A stretch of 64,000 nt of DNA from Flavobacterium sp. N502536 (GCF_025947345.1 NZ_CP110011.1:4774001-4838000), one strand, 5' to 3'. Positions 53,768 to 63,349 are shown, counted from the stretch's first letter. Numbers and translations are program-made. The notes: generated from the letters alone by a model not told the origin.

Positions 53768-53911
53768 TTACTCCTCTTTACTCTCGTTAAACTTTTTAAT
53801 AATTTCTTTTAGCTTTTCTTTACGTGCAATTTCAGCCTGTTTTACTTTGTTTTGGGCTTTGTGCAATTTGTCGTTGTGCTTTTTGATGTTCCTTTCGTTG
53901 TTGCGTCCCAT
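53768..53911 (-). CDS. Small basic coiled-coil protein (47 aa)
   Basis: A 47-residue, Lys-rich, almost wholly helical peptide (starting MGRNNERNIKKHNDKLHKAQ, ending KFNESKEE). Its start codon overlaps the stop of the upstream gene (TAATG), indicating coupled translation. No known family. Basic charge suggests nucleic acid or ribosome binding, which is a guess. Confidence 0.65.
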   Translation of the reverse strand: MGRNNERNIKKHNDKLHKAQNKVKQAEIARKEKLKEIIKKFNESKEE

Positions 53912-54453
53912 TATATTTCTCTTTTAATTTCTTCTAAAGTTTTCTCGGTGTAAATCAACTCGTTGATGATTTGTTTTCTCAACTCGTCTATGTCGTCATA
54001 ATCAAAATGTTTCGCCCATGAAGTGAGTTGTTGCAGATTCCGAACCTGTTTGATGCGTTTGGTGGTTTCAAAACTGGTTCTTAAAACAGGTTTCCCGTCG
54101 TATTTTGGGTTTTTCTTATGCTGATACGTTACTTTGTTCTGCTCAAAATCGGCTTCAATATAATAAAGCTTTTCTTCGGCATTATCAGGGTAAAATTCGC
54201 TCCAGGCAGCAAAACCTATTTTTGTTTTCGAAGGCGTTTCCGGCTCCATCGCAAGCAAACGCCATTTGCTATTGGCCAATCGCCCCCAGTGATTGGACAC
54301 TCTGTACATCCCGGCTTCTGTATAATAATAGGTACTCCCGGCTTTGCTTTCAAACTGTTTCTTTAAACCTTCAATTTCATTTGAAAGTACTTCGTGAAAA
54401 ACACAAAAGGTATTTTTGAACGAATTAGGATGTGGCTTGAAGTTTTTTTGCAT
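53911..54453 (-). CDS. Conserved hypothetical protein
   Basis: A 180-residue cytoplasmic protein beginning MQKNFKPHPNSFKNTF (an ATG at 54477 would add 8 residues). Aromatic-rich segments (YYYTEAGMYRVSNHWGRLANSKWRLL; GFAAWSEFYPDN) and a C-terminal helix are visible. I do not recognise a domain. It is translationally coupled to the 47-residue basic peptide. Confidence 0.7.
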   Translation of the reverse strand: MQKNFKPHPNSFKNTFCVFHEVLSNEIEGLKKQFESKAGSTYYYTEAGMYRVSNHWGRLANSKWRLLAMEPETPSKTKIGFAAWSEFYPDNAEEKLYYIEADFEQNKVTYQHKKNPKYDGKPVLRTSFETTKRIKQVRNLQQLTSWAKHFDYDDIDELRKQIINELIYTEKTLEEIKREI

Positions 54454-54540
54454 GTGCAAATATACTGAGATTGTCACGAACTCCCTAAAACAAACATAAA
54501 TTGATTAACTTTGTACCTTCAATTTTAAAATAAAAAAGTC

Positions 54541-54792
54541 ATGTCTAAAGATTCACACGAAAAAATGTTGCAAAAAGGAGTTTATACGGGCATCATAGAA
54601 AAAGATGAAAACAACAACTATTTTTGTGGTGAGTACCTTTTAGATTATAAAATAGCACATTCGAACTTCAACATTGGCGATTGGATTACGATTAAATCTA
54701 TTATCGAAAATCCGAGCGATATCAGTTATGATAAGTACCCTAAGAAGTCTAAGAACTTTGATAAAGCCAATAACAAACCTGAGAATAAATAA
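54541..54792 (+). CDS. Small hypothetical protein
   Basis: An 83-residue protein with mixed beta segments (GVYTGIIEKDENNNYFCGEYLL) and a Lys-rich tail. No family recognised. TAACTTTG at about 54510-54517 is a -7 candidate. A strong terminator follows, so it is a single-gene unit. Confidence 0.6.
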   Translation: MSKDSHEKMLQKGVYTGIIEKDENNNYFCGEYLLDYKIAHSNFNIGDWITIKSIIENPSDISYDKYPKKSKNFDKANNKPENK

Positions 54793-54847
54793 GAGAAGCT
54801 TCCATCGGAAGAGGGAAAAAGCTACTCGCTCACGTTACTATTTTATA

Positions 54848-54897
54848 AAACGCAAGGTCCGCAAAGCTTTTAGCTTGGTTAACCTTGCGTTTTTTTA
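54848..54897 (+). terminator. Terminator after the 83-residue gene
   Basis: AACGCAAGG pairs with CCTTGCGTT, then T7. Nothing else is seen from 54898 up to the -7 box TACCTTTG at 55024-55031 of the next gene. Confidence 0.75.
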
Positions 54898-55101
54898 TAT
54901 CATTTGCCGCAAAATGAATCTATTTTCGGTCTTCCCATTTCATTTATTCGCTAATACTTAACCGCTAACCTTTTATTTTTTTGATTATTTTTTCGATCAA
55001 ATCTAAAAAGTTAAAAAAAAGTGTACCTTTGCAAAAAATTTGTCGTTTTGAAGTAAAAAACACTCATTTCAAACTAATAGACAAGAAGTTACCTTTTATT
55101 T

Positions 55102-55542
55102 ATGAAAAAAATAGTTGAATACCGCAAGTTACTAAATGTAGACAAAACTGCTGAATTAAAAGATTTAAAAACAATCTATCGTAATGCGATGAAAGAATCT
55201 CATCCTGATAAATTTCAAGGTGATGATGCTGGTTTAAAAGCGGCAGAAGAAAAAAGTAAAGCTATTATTGAGGCTTATCACTTCTTGGTAAGTATTAATC
55301 CTGAAACGATTAAACTTAATTTACCAGAATATACTGAAACAATTTCGACTTGTTCAATTACTGATTATAAATTTGTTGAAGGTCGTTTGATTATCGATTT
55401 CTCTAACGGAAGTGTTTACGAATACATCAGTGTTCCTAAAGCAACTTACGTTAAAATGGTAAATGCTGATTCTCCTGGAAGATTTGCAAAAAGACACATT
55501 TTGAATTCTTTCACATGGAGAAAGAAAACAAATCAGGAATAG
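55102..55542 (+). CDS. DnaJ-like - KTSC domain protein
   Basis: A 146-residue two-domain protein. Residues 1-65 form a J-domain with the HPD motif at 34-36, and about 80-146 form a KTSC domain (SITDYKFVEGRLIIDFSNGSVYEYISVPKATYVKMV). J-domain plus KTSC suggests an Hsp70 co-chaperone of unknown client. TACCTTTG at 55024-55031 gives a 5' UTR of about 65 bases. Confidence 0.83.
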   Translation: MKKIVEYRKLLNVDKTAELKDLKTIYRNAMKESHPDKFQGDDAGLKAAEEKSKAIIEAYHFLVSINPETIKLNLPEYTETISTCSITDYKFVEGRLIIDFSNGSVYEYISVPKATYVKMVNADSPGRFAKRHILNSFTWRKKTNQE

Positions 55543-55562
55543 ATTTATACCAAAATATTTAC

Positions 55563-55592
55563 AAAAGCACTCTCTCACAAGAGTGCTTTTTT
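55563..55592 (+). terminator. Terminator after the DnaJ-KTSC gene
   Basis: AAAGCACTCT pairs with AGAGTGCTTT, followed by T5. Perfect 10-bp stem. Confidence 0.88.
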
Positions 55593-55801
55593 TATGCATA
55601 AAAATTAAAAAAAGCGTTATTTATTTTCATAATAACAATATAATTAAGAGTTTTAAATCAAATCAGGCCAGCAAACAAGCTGATTCTATGCGAATTAAAC
55701 TCAAAAAAACTATAACAAAATTTTAGGTTCCAAAATTCTTTAAGTTTTATAATTTTAGATACTTTTGTTGCACAAATCAATTAACTAATTAATTTTTTAT
55801 A

Positions 55802-56968
55802 ATGAAAAAAATACTTTTTTTACTAACCGCTTCTGTAGCGATTATTTCATGCAGCAAAGTTAAAGACGGAGAATACCTAATCACAGGAACTGCAACAGGT
55901 ATCGAAAACGGAAAAACCATCATTCTTCAGGGTCAGGACCCAACAACAAAAATGGCTGTATCTCTTGACACAGTAAAAGTTGAAAACGGAAAATTTGAAA
56001 TAAAAGGAAAAGTAACTGAACCAGCTTTCCATACTTTAATTGTTCAGGGAGCTAACGGTCCTATTCCTTTCATCTTAGAAACTGGAGAAATCACTATTGC
56101 AGTTGACAAAGACAGTATCCACAAATCTAAAATTTCTGGAACTTACAACAATGACGAGTATGTAAAATTCAATGAGGATATGACTAAAACTCAAAAAAGT
56201 TTAGTTGACTTCCAAAAGAAAAACACTCAAAAAATGCAACAAGCTCAACAAGCACAAGATACAGCAACGATCAATGGCTTGATGAAACAATACATGACAC
56301 TTCAAACAGAAGTTCAGGAAAATTCTAAAAAGAAATATTTAGCTTACGCTGAAACTCACCCAAAAGCTTTTATCTCTGCTTTAATCATTCAAAGTATGAT
56401 TAACGATCCAAGCACTGATGTTAAAAAAGCAGAAGGTTTATACAACTCTTTAGACGAGTCTTTAAAAAACTCTGCTCCAGGTAAAGAAATCAAAACAAAA
56501 TTAGGACAAATGAAAAATCCTGCAGTTGGTGCATCAGCAGCTCCTGTTGGAAGCCCTAAATGAAGAGCAGATTTTTCAGCTCCCAATCCGGAAGGAAAAG
56601 TAGTTTCGCTTAAAGAAAGCTTAGGCAAAGTAACTATCGTTGATTTCTGGGCATCATGGTGCGGACCGTGCAGAAAAGAAAACCCTAATGTTGTAGCGAT
56701 TTATAAAGAATTACACGCAAAAGGTTTAAATATTATTGGAGTCTCTTTAGACAAAGAAGCTGCTGCCTGGAAAGAAGCTATCGCAAAAGATGGATTAGTC
56801 TGGACACAAGTTTCGAATCTGAAATTTTGGGATGAACCAATTGCAAAACAATACGGAGTAGAATCTATTCCGGCAACTTTTATCCTTGACGCGTCAGGAA
56901 AAGTAGTTGCTCAGGACTTAAGAGGTCCTGAATTAAAAGCAAAAATAGTAGAGCTTTTAGCCAAATAA
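55802..56968 (+). pseudogene. DUF4369-TlpA thioredoxin-like lipoprotein interrupted by in-frame TGA
   Basis: A 388-codon frame broken only by TGA at 56561-56563 (codon 254). Before it: a lipoprotein signal ending AIISC, then a DUF4369 domain (DGEYLITGTATGIENGKTI) and helices. After it, in the same frame: ADFSAPNPEGKVVSLKESLG, then the thioredoxin active site WASWCGPCRKEN, to TAA at 56968. Intact relatives are periplasmic TlpA/ResA-type thiol-disulfide reductases. The second part has no start codon before its motifs, so it needs stop readthrough or is dead. Could also be a sequencing error. The first 253 codons may still make a DUF4369 lipoprotein. Confidence 0.8.
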
Positions 56969-56990
56969 TAGCCCTACTCTGCATAAACAA

Positions 56991-57017
56991 AAAAATCTCC
57001 CTAGTGGAGATTTTTTT
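56991..57017 (+). terminator. Terminator after the split thioredoxin gene
   Basis: AAAAATCTCC pairs with GGAGATTTTT, followed by T. From 57018 to 57490 I see no gene or clear signal. Confidence 0.85.
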
Positions 57018-57491
57018 GTTTTTACTCCACCCCCAAGAATCAAACCTTCATTCACAAAGACAAATATTGAAGAAAAGAAATTAAGCGAAGTCTATAAAGG
57101 GAAATTACCCGCATTTGCTACAACAACTCCTTTTTTTGGCATCTCAACTAAAATTCACATTTTTTAGCGCTTAAATCCGGGAAAAACAATGTTGATAAAG
57201 AAACTTAACCTAAAAACAGGAACAAGCTTATTTTTCTTAACAGATAGTAATTACTAAAGAATATGAGATAGATTTATTTCGTATTGTTTCCCCCGATACC
57301 TCAGGAAAAACGCCTGCTAAACACTTAATCGCTCTAAATGCAAGGTTAAAAAACCACAACAAAACCAAAAGAATAATCCTACTTTTAAAAACAAATCCTA
57401 AAAACATCTAAAAAAGGTGTTTTTTATTTTATTCAATTCCAACGAATTAAAAAATAACTTTAAGATAACTTAAAATTAAGTTCCTTTTTTG

Positions 57492-57522
57492 TTTGCAAAC
57501 ATCGAAAACGTTCCTATATTTG
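57492..57522 (+). promoter_or_regulatory. Promoter of tRNA-Tyr
   Basis: TTTG (57492-57495), 19-base spacer, TATATTTG (57515-57522), 39 bases before the tRNA. A consensus-perfect Bacteroidota promoter. Confidence 0.8.
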
Positions 57523-57561
57523 CAACCGCTTAGAACAACAAAGCGCAACAATACAAGCTTC

Positions 57562-57642
57562 GGGGAGATACTCAAGCGGCCAACGAGGGCAGACTGTAAA
57601 TCTGCTGTGTGAACTTCGCAGGTTCGAATCCTGCTCTCCCCA
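57562..57642 (+). tRNA. tRNA-Tyr (GTA)
   Basis: An 81-base tRNA. The acceptor stem is GGGGAGA / TCTCCCC with A as discriminator. The anticodon loop ACTGTAAAT carries GTA (Tyr). The T-arm loop GGTTCGAATCC is intact, and the long variable arm expected of a bacterial class II tRNA-Tyr is present. No CCA is encoded. Confidence 0.95.
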
Positions 57643-57644
57643 CT

Positions 57645-57679
57645 AAAAAAGTCCTGAAATATTTCAGGACTTTTTTTTT
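57645..57679 (+). terminator. Terminator after tRNA-Tyr
   Basis: AAGTCCTGAAAT pairs with ATTTCAGGACTT, followed by T8. Confidence 0.85.
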
Positions 57680-57696
57680 ACCTAAGAAAACATAGT

Positions 57697-57733
57697 AAAA
57701 CCTGCAAATCTTAAGATTCGCAGGTTTTTTTTT
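57697..57733 (+). terminator. Second hairpin after tRNA-Tyr
   Basis: AAAACCTGC-AATCTTAAGATT-GCAGGTTTT, followed by T5. A near-perfect palindrome. Downstream, 57770-58100 holds a GTGGCAAAA direct repeat (near 57780-57800) and otherwise nothing I can identify. Confidence 0.7.
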
Positions 57734-58100
57734 GCATTTATGGCAGTTTTCAATCTTTGTAAAAACACTCAAAAGTTGTGTGGCAAAATTGTGGCAAAAC
57801 TTAGATGGTGGGGATACTTTTTTATATTTTAATCTTCTTTATAAAACCGCATTCATACAATAACCCTAAGTAATTTATCTTATTGGAATAAATCAATTTT
57901 ATTCACAACAAAAAAACATCCATTCACGACAGAAAAACCTTCATTAACGACATCTTTTTCATTTTTTTTATTTTCAATCATTAATTTCATTTCAGAAAAT
58001 AAAATCTAGAGTTAGAAAGCGTTTTCGAGATTACCCCAAAAAAAATACGAATACCATAGAAATCCAAATTTTTTATTTTTTAACATAAAATTTATACAAA

Positions 58101-59996
58101 ATGGGACAGTACAAAAGTCGTCAGGAATTTTTAAAAAACAATCCGAGATCAATTGCATTCGCCGCATTGGCTGAAGCAACAAAAATGCAAAACAAGATCA
58201 CCAATCAAGCGATTAAACTTAGTCCAAATCAACTAGAAGGAAAGGAGGTTATAATCATCGGGTCTGGTGTTGCGGGACTTACCACCGCGTATGAACTACT
58301 CGCTCAAGAGTCTGGTGCAAAAGTAACCATTCTGGAAGCATCTCATAAAACGGGAGGACGCTGCATGAGCTTACGTACAGGGGATACACTCATCGAAGAT
58401 GCAAACAGTGATTTGTTCGATTCAAAACCTGGAAAACCACAAGTTGTTCGATTTAAACGCCCAGTGGGAGACTCAGAACCTTATCTTAATGCAGGTCCTG
58501 GTCGTATTCCAAGCAGTCACAAACGACTCCTTTCTTACTTAAAACGTTTTTCGGTAGACGTTGAAATATATGTGATGAACTCTGAATCTAATTTGGTTCA
58601 AAAGAACGAAAGTTTTGGAGGTGAACCTATGGTTTACCGTCGTTTGGATCATAATACAAGAGGTTGGTTGGCGCAAATGGTATACAAAAATGCAGAAGAA
58701 TTACTTCGCAATTCAAAAGTGGGAATTAGTGACAGTAATCTTAAAACACGCGTTGAAGAATTACAAAGTTTGATGATCAGTTTCGGAGAGCTTGATGTAG
58801 ATGGAACCTATAGCGCAACGGCTGGATCACCTGGCTTCGAGGATGGAAAAACACGCGCTGGATATGAAGTTTTACCTGGTGTTGCGGCTGGAATTGTAGC
58901 CGATGTTTTGAGTTTTGATACATTGCTCGAATCAAAATTTTGGGAAGGCACGAAATTCTATCAACCTTCAGATTTTCTTTGGCAACCTACTTTATTTCAA
59001 CCCGTTGGAGGAATGGATCAGGTGCAACACGCTTTTGCTCAACAAGTGGCAGCTTTGGGAGGAAACATTCTTTTGAATAGTCCTGTAAAAAAAATAAAAT
59101 GGGACTCAACTAAAGAGAAGTACATCATTTCGGTTGGACAAGTTGGAACAGAAGAACCGATCTATTACGAAGCTGATTATTGTGTTTGCAACCTTGCGAT
59201 GCCTTTTTTGAAAAACATTCTAGATTCTGATCTCCTAAAATCGGGACTTGAACCTGAATTTAAAGATGCATTAGAAGCCGTTTTTGTGGCACAATTTGAA
59301 CCAACACAAGCTCCAGGTTATACACCGCGAGAAGACGGATACGTTCCGCGTTTTTTAGCTTGTACCTCCAAAGTGGGTTGGCAAGCAAATCGATCCTTAT
59401 GGCAAGGAAGCCCAATAAATCTTAAGACAATGGCAGTTGAAAAATCCGAAGTGGGAGTTGTACCTATTTTTGGAGGAATCTCTTGGACAGACAATGAAAT
59501 TCAGCAAATTTGGTATCCATCTACGGCGTATCAAGACGAAAAAGGCGTGCTCACAGGCGCTTATAATTTTGATAAAGTAGCACACGATTGGGGAAAATTA
59601 CCCGTTGAAGAGCGACTTACCAAAGCACGAAATGATGCCAGTAAATTCGGTACGAAATTTGCCGAAGGCTTGGAAGAAGGCGTTGCCATAGCTTGGCAAA
59701 ATATGCCAAATATCAAGGGTGGCTGGGCATATTGGCAAGCCGTTGGAGATGCGAACTACTCAACGAAACAATTTAACGCTATTGCACAAGGATCTGGAAT
59801 TATAGATCCGATAACAAAAAATGCGAGCAATGCTAACTTTTTTATTGTTGGTGATCAAATTTCCTCCCTTCCTGGTTGGCAGGAAGGCGCTATTGCAGCT
59901 GCAATAAATGCAATTTCGAGAATGGCAGAACCAGAGGTTAAAATACAGCCATTGAAAAATTTACCAGACACTCGTTTGATGGTCGAAGGTATCTAA
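58101..59996 (+). CDS. L-amino-acid-oxidase-like flavin amine oxidase
   Basis: A 631-residue flavoenzyme of the monoamine/L-amino acid oxidase family, which oxidises amines or amino acids giving H2O2. The FAD motif VIIIGSGVAGLTTAYELL (about 50-67) is followed by ASHKTGGRCMSLRTG, and FFIVGDQISSLPGWQEGAIAAA near the C-terminus is the second FAD contact. No signal peptide is seen. Codon use looks a little different from neighbours and the gene lies next to a tRNA, so acquisition by transfer is possible. Confidence 0.82.
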   Translation: MGQYKSRQEFLKNNPRSIAFAALAEATKMQNKITNQAIKLSPNQLEGKEVIIIGSGVAGLTTAYELLAQESGAKVTILEASHKTGGRCMSLRTGDTLIEDANSDLFDSKPGKPQVVRFKRPVGDSEPYLNAGPGRIPSSHKRLLSYLKRFSVDVEIYVMNSESNLVQKNESFGGEPMVYRRLDHNTRGWLAQMVYKNAEELLRNSKVGISDSNLKTRVEELQSLMISFGELDVDGTYSATAGSPGFEDGKTRAGYEVLPGVAAGIVADVLSFDTLLESKFWEGTKFYQPSDFLWQPTLFQPVGGMDQVQHAFAQQVAALGGNILLNSPVKKIKWDSTKEKYIISVGQVGTEEPIYYEADYCVCNLAMPFLKNILDSDLLKSGLEPEFKDALEAVFVAQFEPTQAPGYTPREDGYVPRFLACTSKVGWQANRSLWQGSPINLKTMAVEKSEVGVVPIFGGISWTDNEIQQIWYPSTAYQDEKGVLTGAYNFDKVAHDWGKLPVEERLTKARNDASKFGTKFAEGLEEGVAIAWQNMPNIKGGWAYWQAVGDANYSTKQFNAIAQGSGIIDPITKNASNANFFIVGDQISSLPGWQEGAIAAAINAISRMAEPEVKIQPLKNLPDTRLMVEGI

Positions 59997-60200
59997 ATCA
60001 ATTAAATAGAAATGAATGGAACGACGTGGAAGGTATTCTGCGTCGTTTTTTTTATTTCGCAGGTTTTTTTACTTTAGACCTCTATACGTTTTCAAGATAC
60101 ACGCTGCTCCACCTCTACTCCTTTTAAGAGAGCCGTTTGCTATTTTTTTGTGTCTCCCTTAATTTTTTTATGTTTGCATCCCAATACATTTATTTAAGAC

Positions 60201-60539
60201 ATGAACGAAGAGATTACTGAATATATCAATGGTGCACCCGAGGTGCAGAAAAACATCATGGAACTGATTCGTTCCCTTATACATCAGAGTGTTGATTGTG
60301 TAGTTGAGGAATACAAGTGGAGTAGACCCGTTTTTAAGTCAACTAAAGACTTTGCTTACCTACAGACCAACAAGAACCATGTCAATCTTGGTTTTAGCAG
60401 AAATATTGAAAAACTCAATGACCCTAATGGGGTTTTGGAGGGTACCGGAAAAACGATGCGCCATGTCAAAATTAGAGCTGTTTCAGACATAGATGTCCAA
60501 CTCTTTAGTCAATGGTTTGTGGCGGTGACTAAAGATTAA
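60201..60539 (+). CDS. DUF1801 domain protein
   Basis: A 112-residue protein of the DUF1801 (YdhG-like) fold: EEYKWSRPVFKSTKDFAYLQTNKNHVNLGF and the closing KTMRHVKIRAVSDID are typical. Function unknown. TATGTTTG at 60169-60176 is the -7 box. Confidence 0.83.
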   Translation: MNEEITEYINGAPEVQKNIMELIRSLIHQSVDCVVEEYKWSRPVFKSTKDFAYLQTNKNHVNLGFSRNIEKLNDPNGVLEGTGKTMRHVKIRAVSDIDVQLFSQWFVAVTKD

Positions 60540-60571
60540 GCTGCTAATCAAAAGCAAACTATTATAAAAAA

Positions 60572-60603
60572 AAGTAGCTGTCTCAATTTTGAGGCAGCTA
60601 CTT
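60572..60603. terminator. Bidirectional terminator
   Basis: AAGTAGCTGTCTC pairs with GAGGCAGCTACTT (one mismatch). Minus-strand transcripts meet a T-run after the stem. It separates the convergent DUF1801 and PorE-like genes. Confidence 0.75.
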
Positions 60604-60675
60604 GTCCATAAAAACATAATCTTCCAAATAAATGTTTCTATATGATTATATTTTTTTGATTACACTTCTGGTAAA

Positions 60676-62610
60676 TTATAAAGCAACAATGATAAATTCG
60701 CTGCGTCTATTAGCCTGATGCTCTTCTTCTGTACATTTTACACCATCAGAGCATCCGTTTATCAGTTGTGTTTCTCCATATCCTTTGCCTCCTAATCTGT
60801 TCGGATTTATTCCATTTTGAACTAACCATTTAATAGTCGATTTCGCCCTTCTATCAGATAATCCCTCGTTATATTTGTGAGTCTGACGGCTATCGGTATG
60901 AGAACGTATATCCAGTTTCATTTCCGGATACTGCTTTAAAACATCTAGAATTTTCTCAAGATCCAGGACTGCCTCTGCTCTGATGTCTGATTTATCTAAG
61001 GCAAAGTAGATCATTTTTATACCAAAACATTTCGCTAAATCATCCCCAATTGTTACCGTACATCCTAATTTTTCAAGGGTAATTGGCAAATTTGTTTTCC
61101 CTGTTTCATTTGATACCGTAACGCTTAATTCTTTAGTCAAATATTTCTCTTTTTCAGCTCTTACATGGTATATTTTCATACATTCGACAGAGAAAGTATA
61201 ATTACCGGATTCATCTGAATAAGTTGTTCCTACAACATTAAACTGACTATCAAATAAGGTTAATTTGGTATTCGGTAAAATTTCGCCGGTTCCAACATCA
61301 GTTATTATACCGTACAATTCCTGAGTGCAAGTTACCTTTTTTGTTCTCAAAAATTCATAAATATCATCCGAGCCCTTCCCTCCTTCTCTATTGGAAGAGA
61401 AAAAACCTCTTTGAGATTTGGTGTCGATTATAAAAGCAAAATCATCTCGCACGGAATTGATATCAGCACCAATGTTTTGAATATCACTTACACCAGTTTC
61501 ATTGATTTTTCCACTAAAAACATCCAATCCTCCCAGACCGGGATGTCCGTCTGAAGCAAAATAAATTTCATTTTCATCTGTAATATAAGGGAACGTTTCT
61601 TTTCCCTCCGTATTGATACTTTTTCCCAGATTAACCGGAGTACCAAATCCTCCATTACTATTGATGCTAACTTTAAAAATATCCGATTGTCCAAATGTTC
61701 CGGGCATATCTGATGCAAAATATAATGTTTTCTCATCAGGGCTCAATGCGGGATGTGCTGTACTATAGTCATTACTGTCGAATGGGAGTTCTGTGATATT
61801 TACCCAATCTCCATTTTCAAACGTGGCCTTATATATTTTAATTAAGGTCGTGTTAGTTCCATCTTTTCCTTTTTTATCATTAATGTAGTTGTTTCGTGTA
61901 AAATACACTGTCTTTCCATCTTTTGTAAACACAGGTGTAGATTCATGATACTTCGAATTTATTTTGGACTGAATCTTTTTTGGCTTCTCCACTTTAAAAT
62001 CCTGATCTATATCCGATTCATACAGATTAGTAAAACTTTCGTTGGTCCATTTGTGTTTGCGTTGTCCCAAACTACCGGTATCTCTTGCCGAAGTAAAAAC
62101 AATCTTGTTTTTATAAAATGCAGTCCCGTAATCAGAGTATTTACTATTTATTCCGGGGTCATTAATTTTATAAATGCCTATATTGGCTTTAATTTCATCA
62201 ATATAATTCTTATCCTCTTTATAAAGTTTACCTCGTCTGTCATTTCCTGCTTTTTGATTGAACAAATCAAGCATCTGATTGGCTTTGACCACATCACCGG
62301 TAGATTTTAATGATTGTGCATAACGATAGTAGTATTCCGGTTCTATTTCCAAATTCATGGCAAATAATTTACCATACCATTTTGCAGCTTTTTCAAATTC
62401 TGAATTGAAATACAAGGAGTTCCCCAGTTTCTTAAGCATGTCCTCAGAGCTGTATCCTTTTTCAGCTAAACGCTCATATGTTTTAATGGCATCGATATAA
62501 GCATAGCTATTGTATTTTTTATCCGCAGCGATTACTTTCTTCTGTTGCGAATAAGTGTTTGATGGCAAAAAACATAGTATTGTGAGGCAAAAGAGTATAA
62601 ATTTTTTCAT
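60676..62610 (-). CDS. PorE-like protein: TPR, PD40 propeller, CRD and OmpA domains
   Basis: A 644-residue exported protein (signal ends NTYSQ). The order is: TPR-like repeats (about 25-125), a PD40/WD40-type beta-propeller (about 145-415, with HPALSPDEKTLYFASDMPG), a carboxypeptidase-regulatory-like domain (LYGIITDVGTGEILPNTKL), and a C-terminal OmpA peptidoglycan-binding domain (DIRSHTDSRQTHKYN, GYGE). This order matches PorE of the type IX secretion system and its gliding-associated relatives. It probably anchors the neighbouring PorP/SprF protein to the cell wall. Confidence 0.87.
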   Translation of the reverse strand: MKKFILFCLTILCFLPSNTYSQQKKVIAADKKYNSYAYIDAIKTYERLAEKGYSSEDMLKKLGNSLYFNSEFEKAAKWYGKLFAMNLEIEPEYYYRYAQSLKSTGDVVKANQMLDLFNQKAGNDRRGKLYKEDKNYIDEIKANIGIYKINDPGINSKYSDYGTAFYKNKIVFTSARDTGSLGQRKHKWTNESFTNLYESDIDQDFKVEKPKKIQSKINSKYHESTPVFTKDGKTVYFTRNNYINDKKGKDGTNTTLIKIYKATFENGDWVNITELPFDSNDYSTAHPALSPDEKTLYFASDMPGTFGQSDIFKVSINSNGGFGTPVNLGKSINTEGKETFPYITDENEIYFASDGHPGLGGLDVFSGKINETGVSDIQNIGADINSVRDDFAFIIDTKSQRGFFSSNREGGKGSDDIYEFLRTKKVTCTQELYGIITDVGTGEILPNTKLTLFDSQFNVVGTTYSDESGNYTFSVECMKIYHVRAEKEKYLTKELSVTVSNETGKTNLPITLEKLGCTVTIGDDLAKCFGIKMIYFALDKSDIRAEAVLDLEKILDVLKQYPEMKLDIRSHTDSRQTHKYNEGLSDRRAKSTIKWLVQNGINPNRLGGKGYGETQLINGCSDGVKCTEEEHQANRRSEFIIVAL

Positions 62611-62665
62611 GTTTTACTATTTTTTAGGGTAATATTTATGAGTGGTCTCTATTGTTCAATCTGAC

Positions 62666-63349
62666 TTATTCTCTGGCAGTATTCCCGGATAATTCATTAA
62701 ATTTTTTAAGCATTTCATTTGCTTTATCGTTTTCTCCAATTGATCGTAATGAAAGCGAAAAACGATAATAATATTCAGGCTCTAAGTCAGAAGTCATTTT
62801 GAACAAATCTGCATAGCTTTTGGCGGCGCTATCCATGTCTCCATTAAAAAAATAAGCATTTCCTGTTTTTTTCAGCATATCCACCGATCTATAACCTTTA
62901 TCATACATTCTTTCATATGTTTTTATCACATCGATATAAACAGAAACATTCTTCTTTTTCTTAATCTCCGTTGTTGCAATAGCAGATGAATCTTCGATTA
63001 CCCTTGATTTGGCAGCTTTTAATTTTGAAGTATTATTTTCTGCATTGGCAAACTTTGGCGTTATAATCCGAGTGTTGTTAGGTCCAAGATTGCTTGTGTT
63101 TATTAATTCAGGATCCGTTACATCGTATGTCGTTTTATGTCCTCCAAATTTCACATTAATGATTTCTTCAACGTGATAATATGCAACCTTTTTCCCCGGA
63201 TAATTTTTGTCCGTCATGGCCAGGACATTCGTTTTTGAATCTCCAATTTTCTTTTGGTTCAAATAAAGATTACTGGCATTTTGCGCAAAACAATTGAATG
63301 AAAACATACTAACTATTGTTGTATAATAAAGGAGTGAATGATTTTTCAT
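62666..63349 (-). CDS. Truncated PorE-like paralogue
   Basis: A 227-residue exported protein (signal ends NCFAQ). Residues about 132-227 are a paralogue of the TPR part of the next gene: YIDVIKTYERMYDKGYRSVDMLKK here versus YIDAIKTYERLAEKGYSSEDMLKK there, and both contain EPEYYYR. It ends where the larger protein continues into its propeller, so it may be a remnant of a duplicated PorE-like gene or a separate adaptor. 55 bases separate the genes. Confidence 0.72.
   Translation of the reverse strand: MKNHSLLYYTTIVSMFSFNCFAQNASNLYLNQKKIGDSKTNVLAMTDKNYPGKKVAYYHVEEIINVKFGGHKTTYDVTDPELINTSNLGPNNTRIITPKFANAENNTSKLKAAKSRVIEDSSAIATTEIKKKKNVSVYIDVIKTYERMYDKGYRSVDMLKKTGNAYFFNGDMDSAAKSYADLFKMTSDLEPEYYYRFSLSLRSIGENDKANEMLKKFNELSGNTARE

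Noticed and set aside
56561..56563. TGA as a selenocysteine codon
   Set aside because: The codon falls in a linker, not at the redox CxxC, and no SECIS-like hairpin was evident after it. Nonsense mutation, error or readthrough is more likely.
56969..57490. Possible decayed gene after the split thioredoxin
   Set aside because: A short open stretch near 57030-57160 has no start codon and no recognisable motif; not supportable.
57572..57772. Minus-strand ORF with GRAGFEPA motif across the tRNA
   Set aside because: This motif is the well-known false protein produced by reading antisense through tRNA genes; it overlaps tRNA-Tyr and its terminators.
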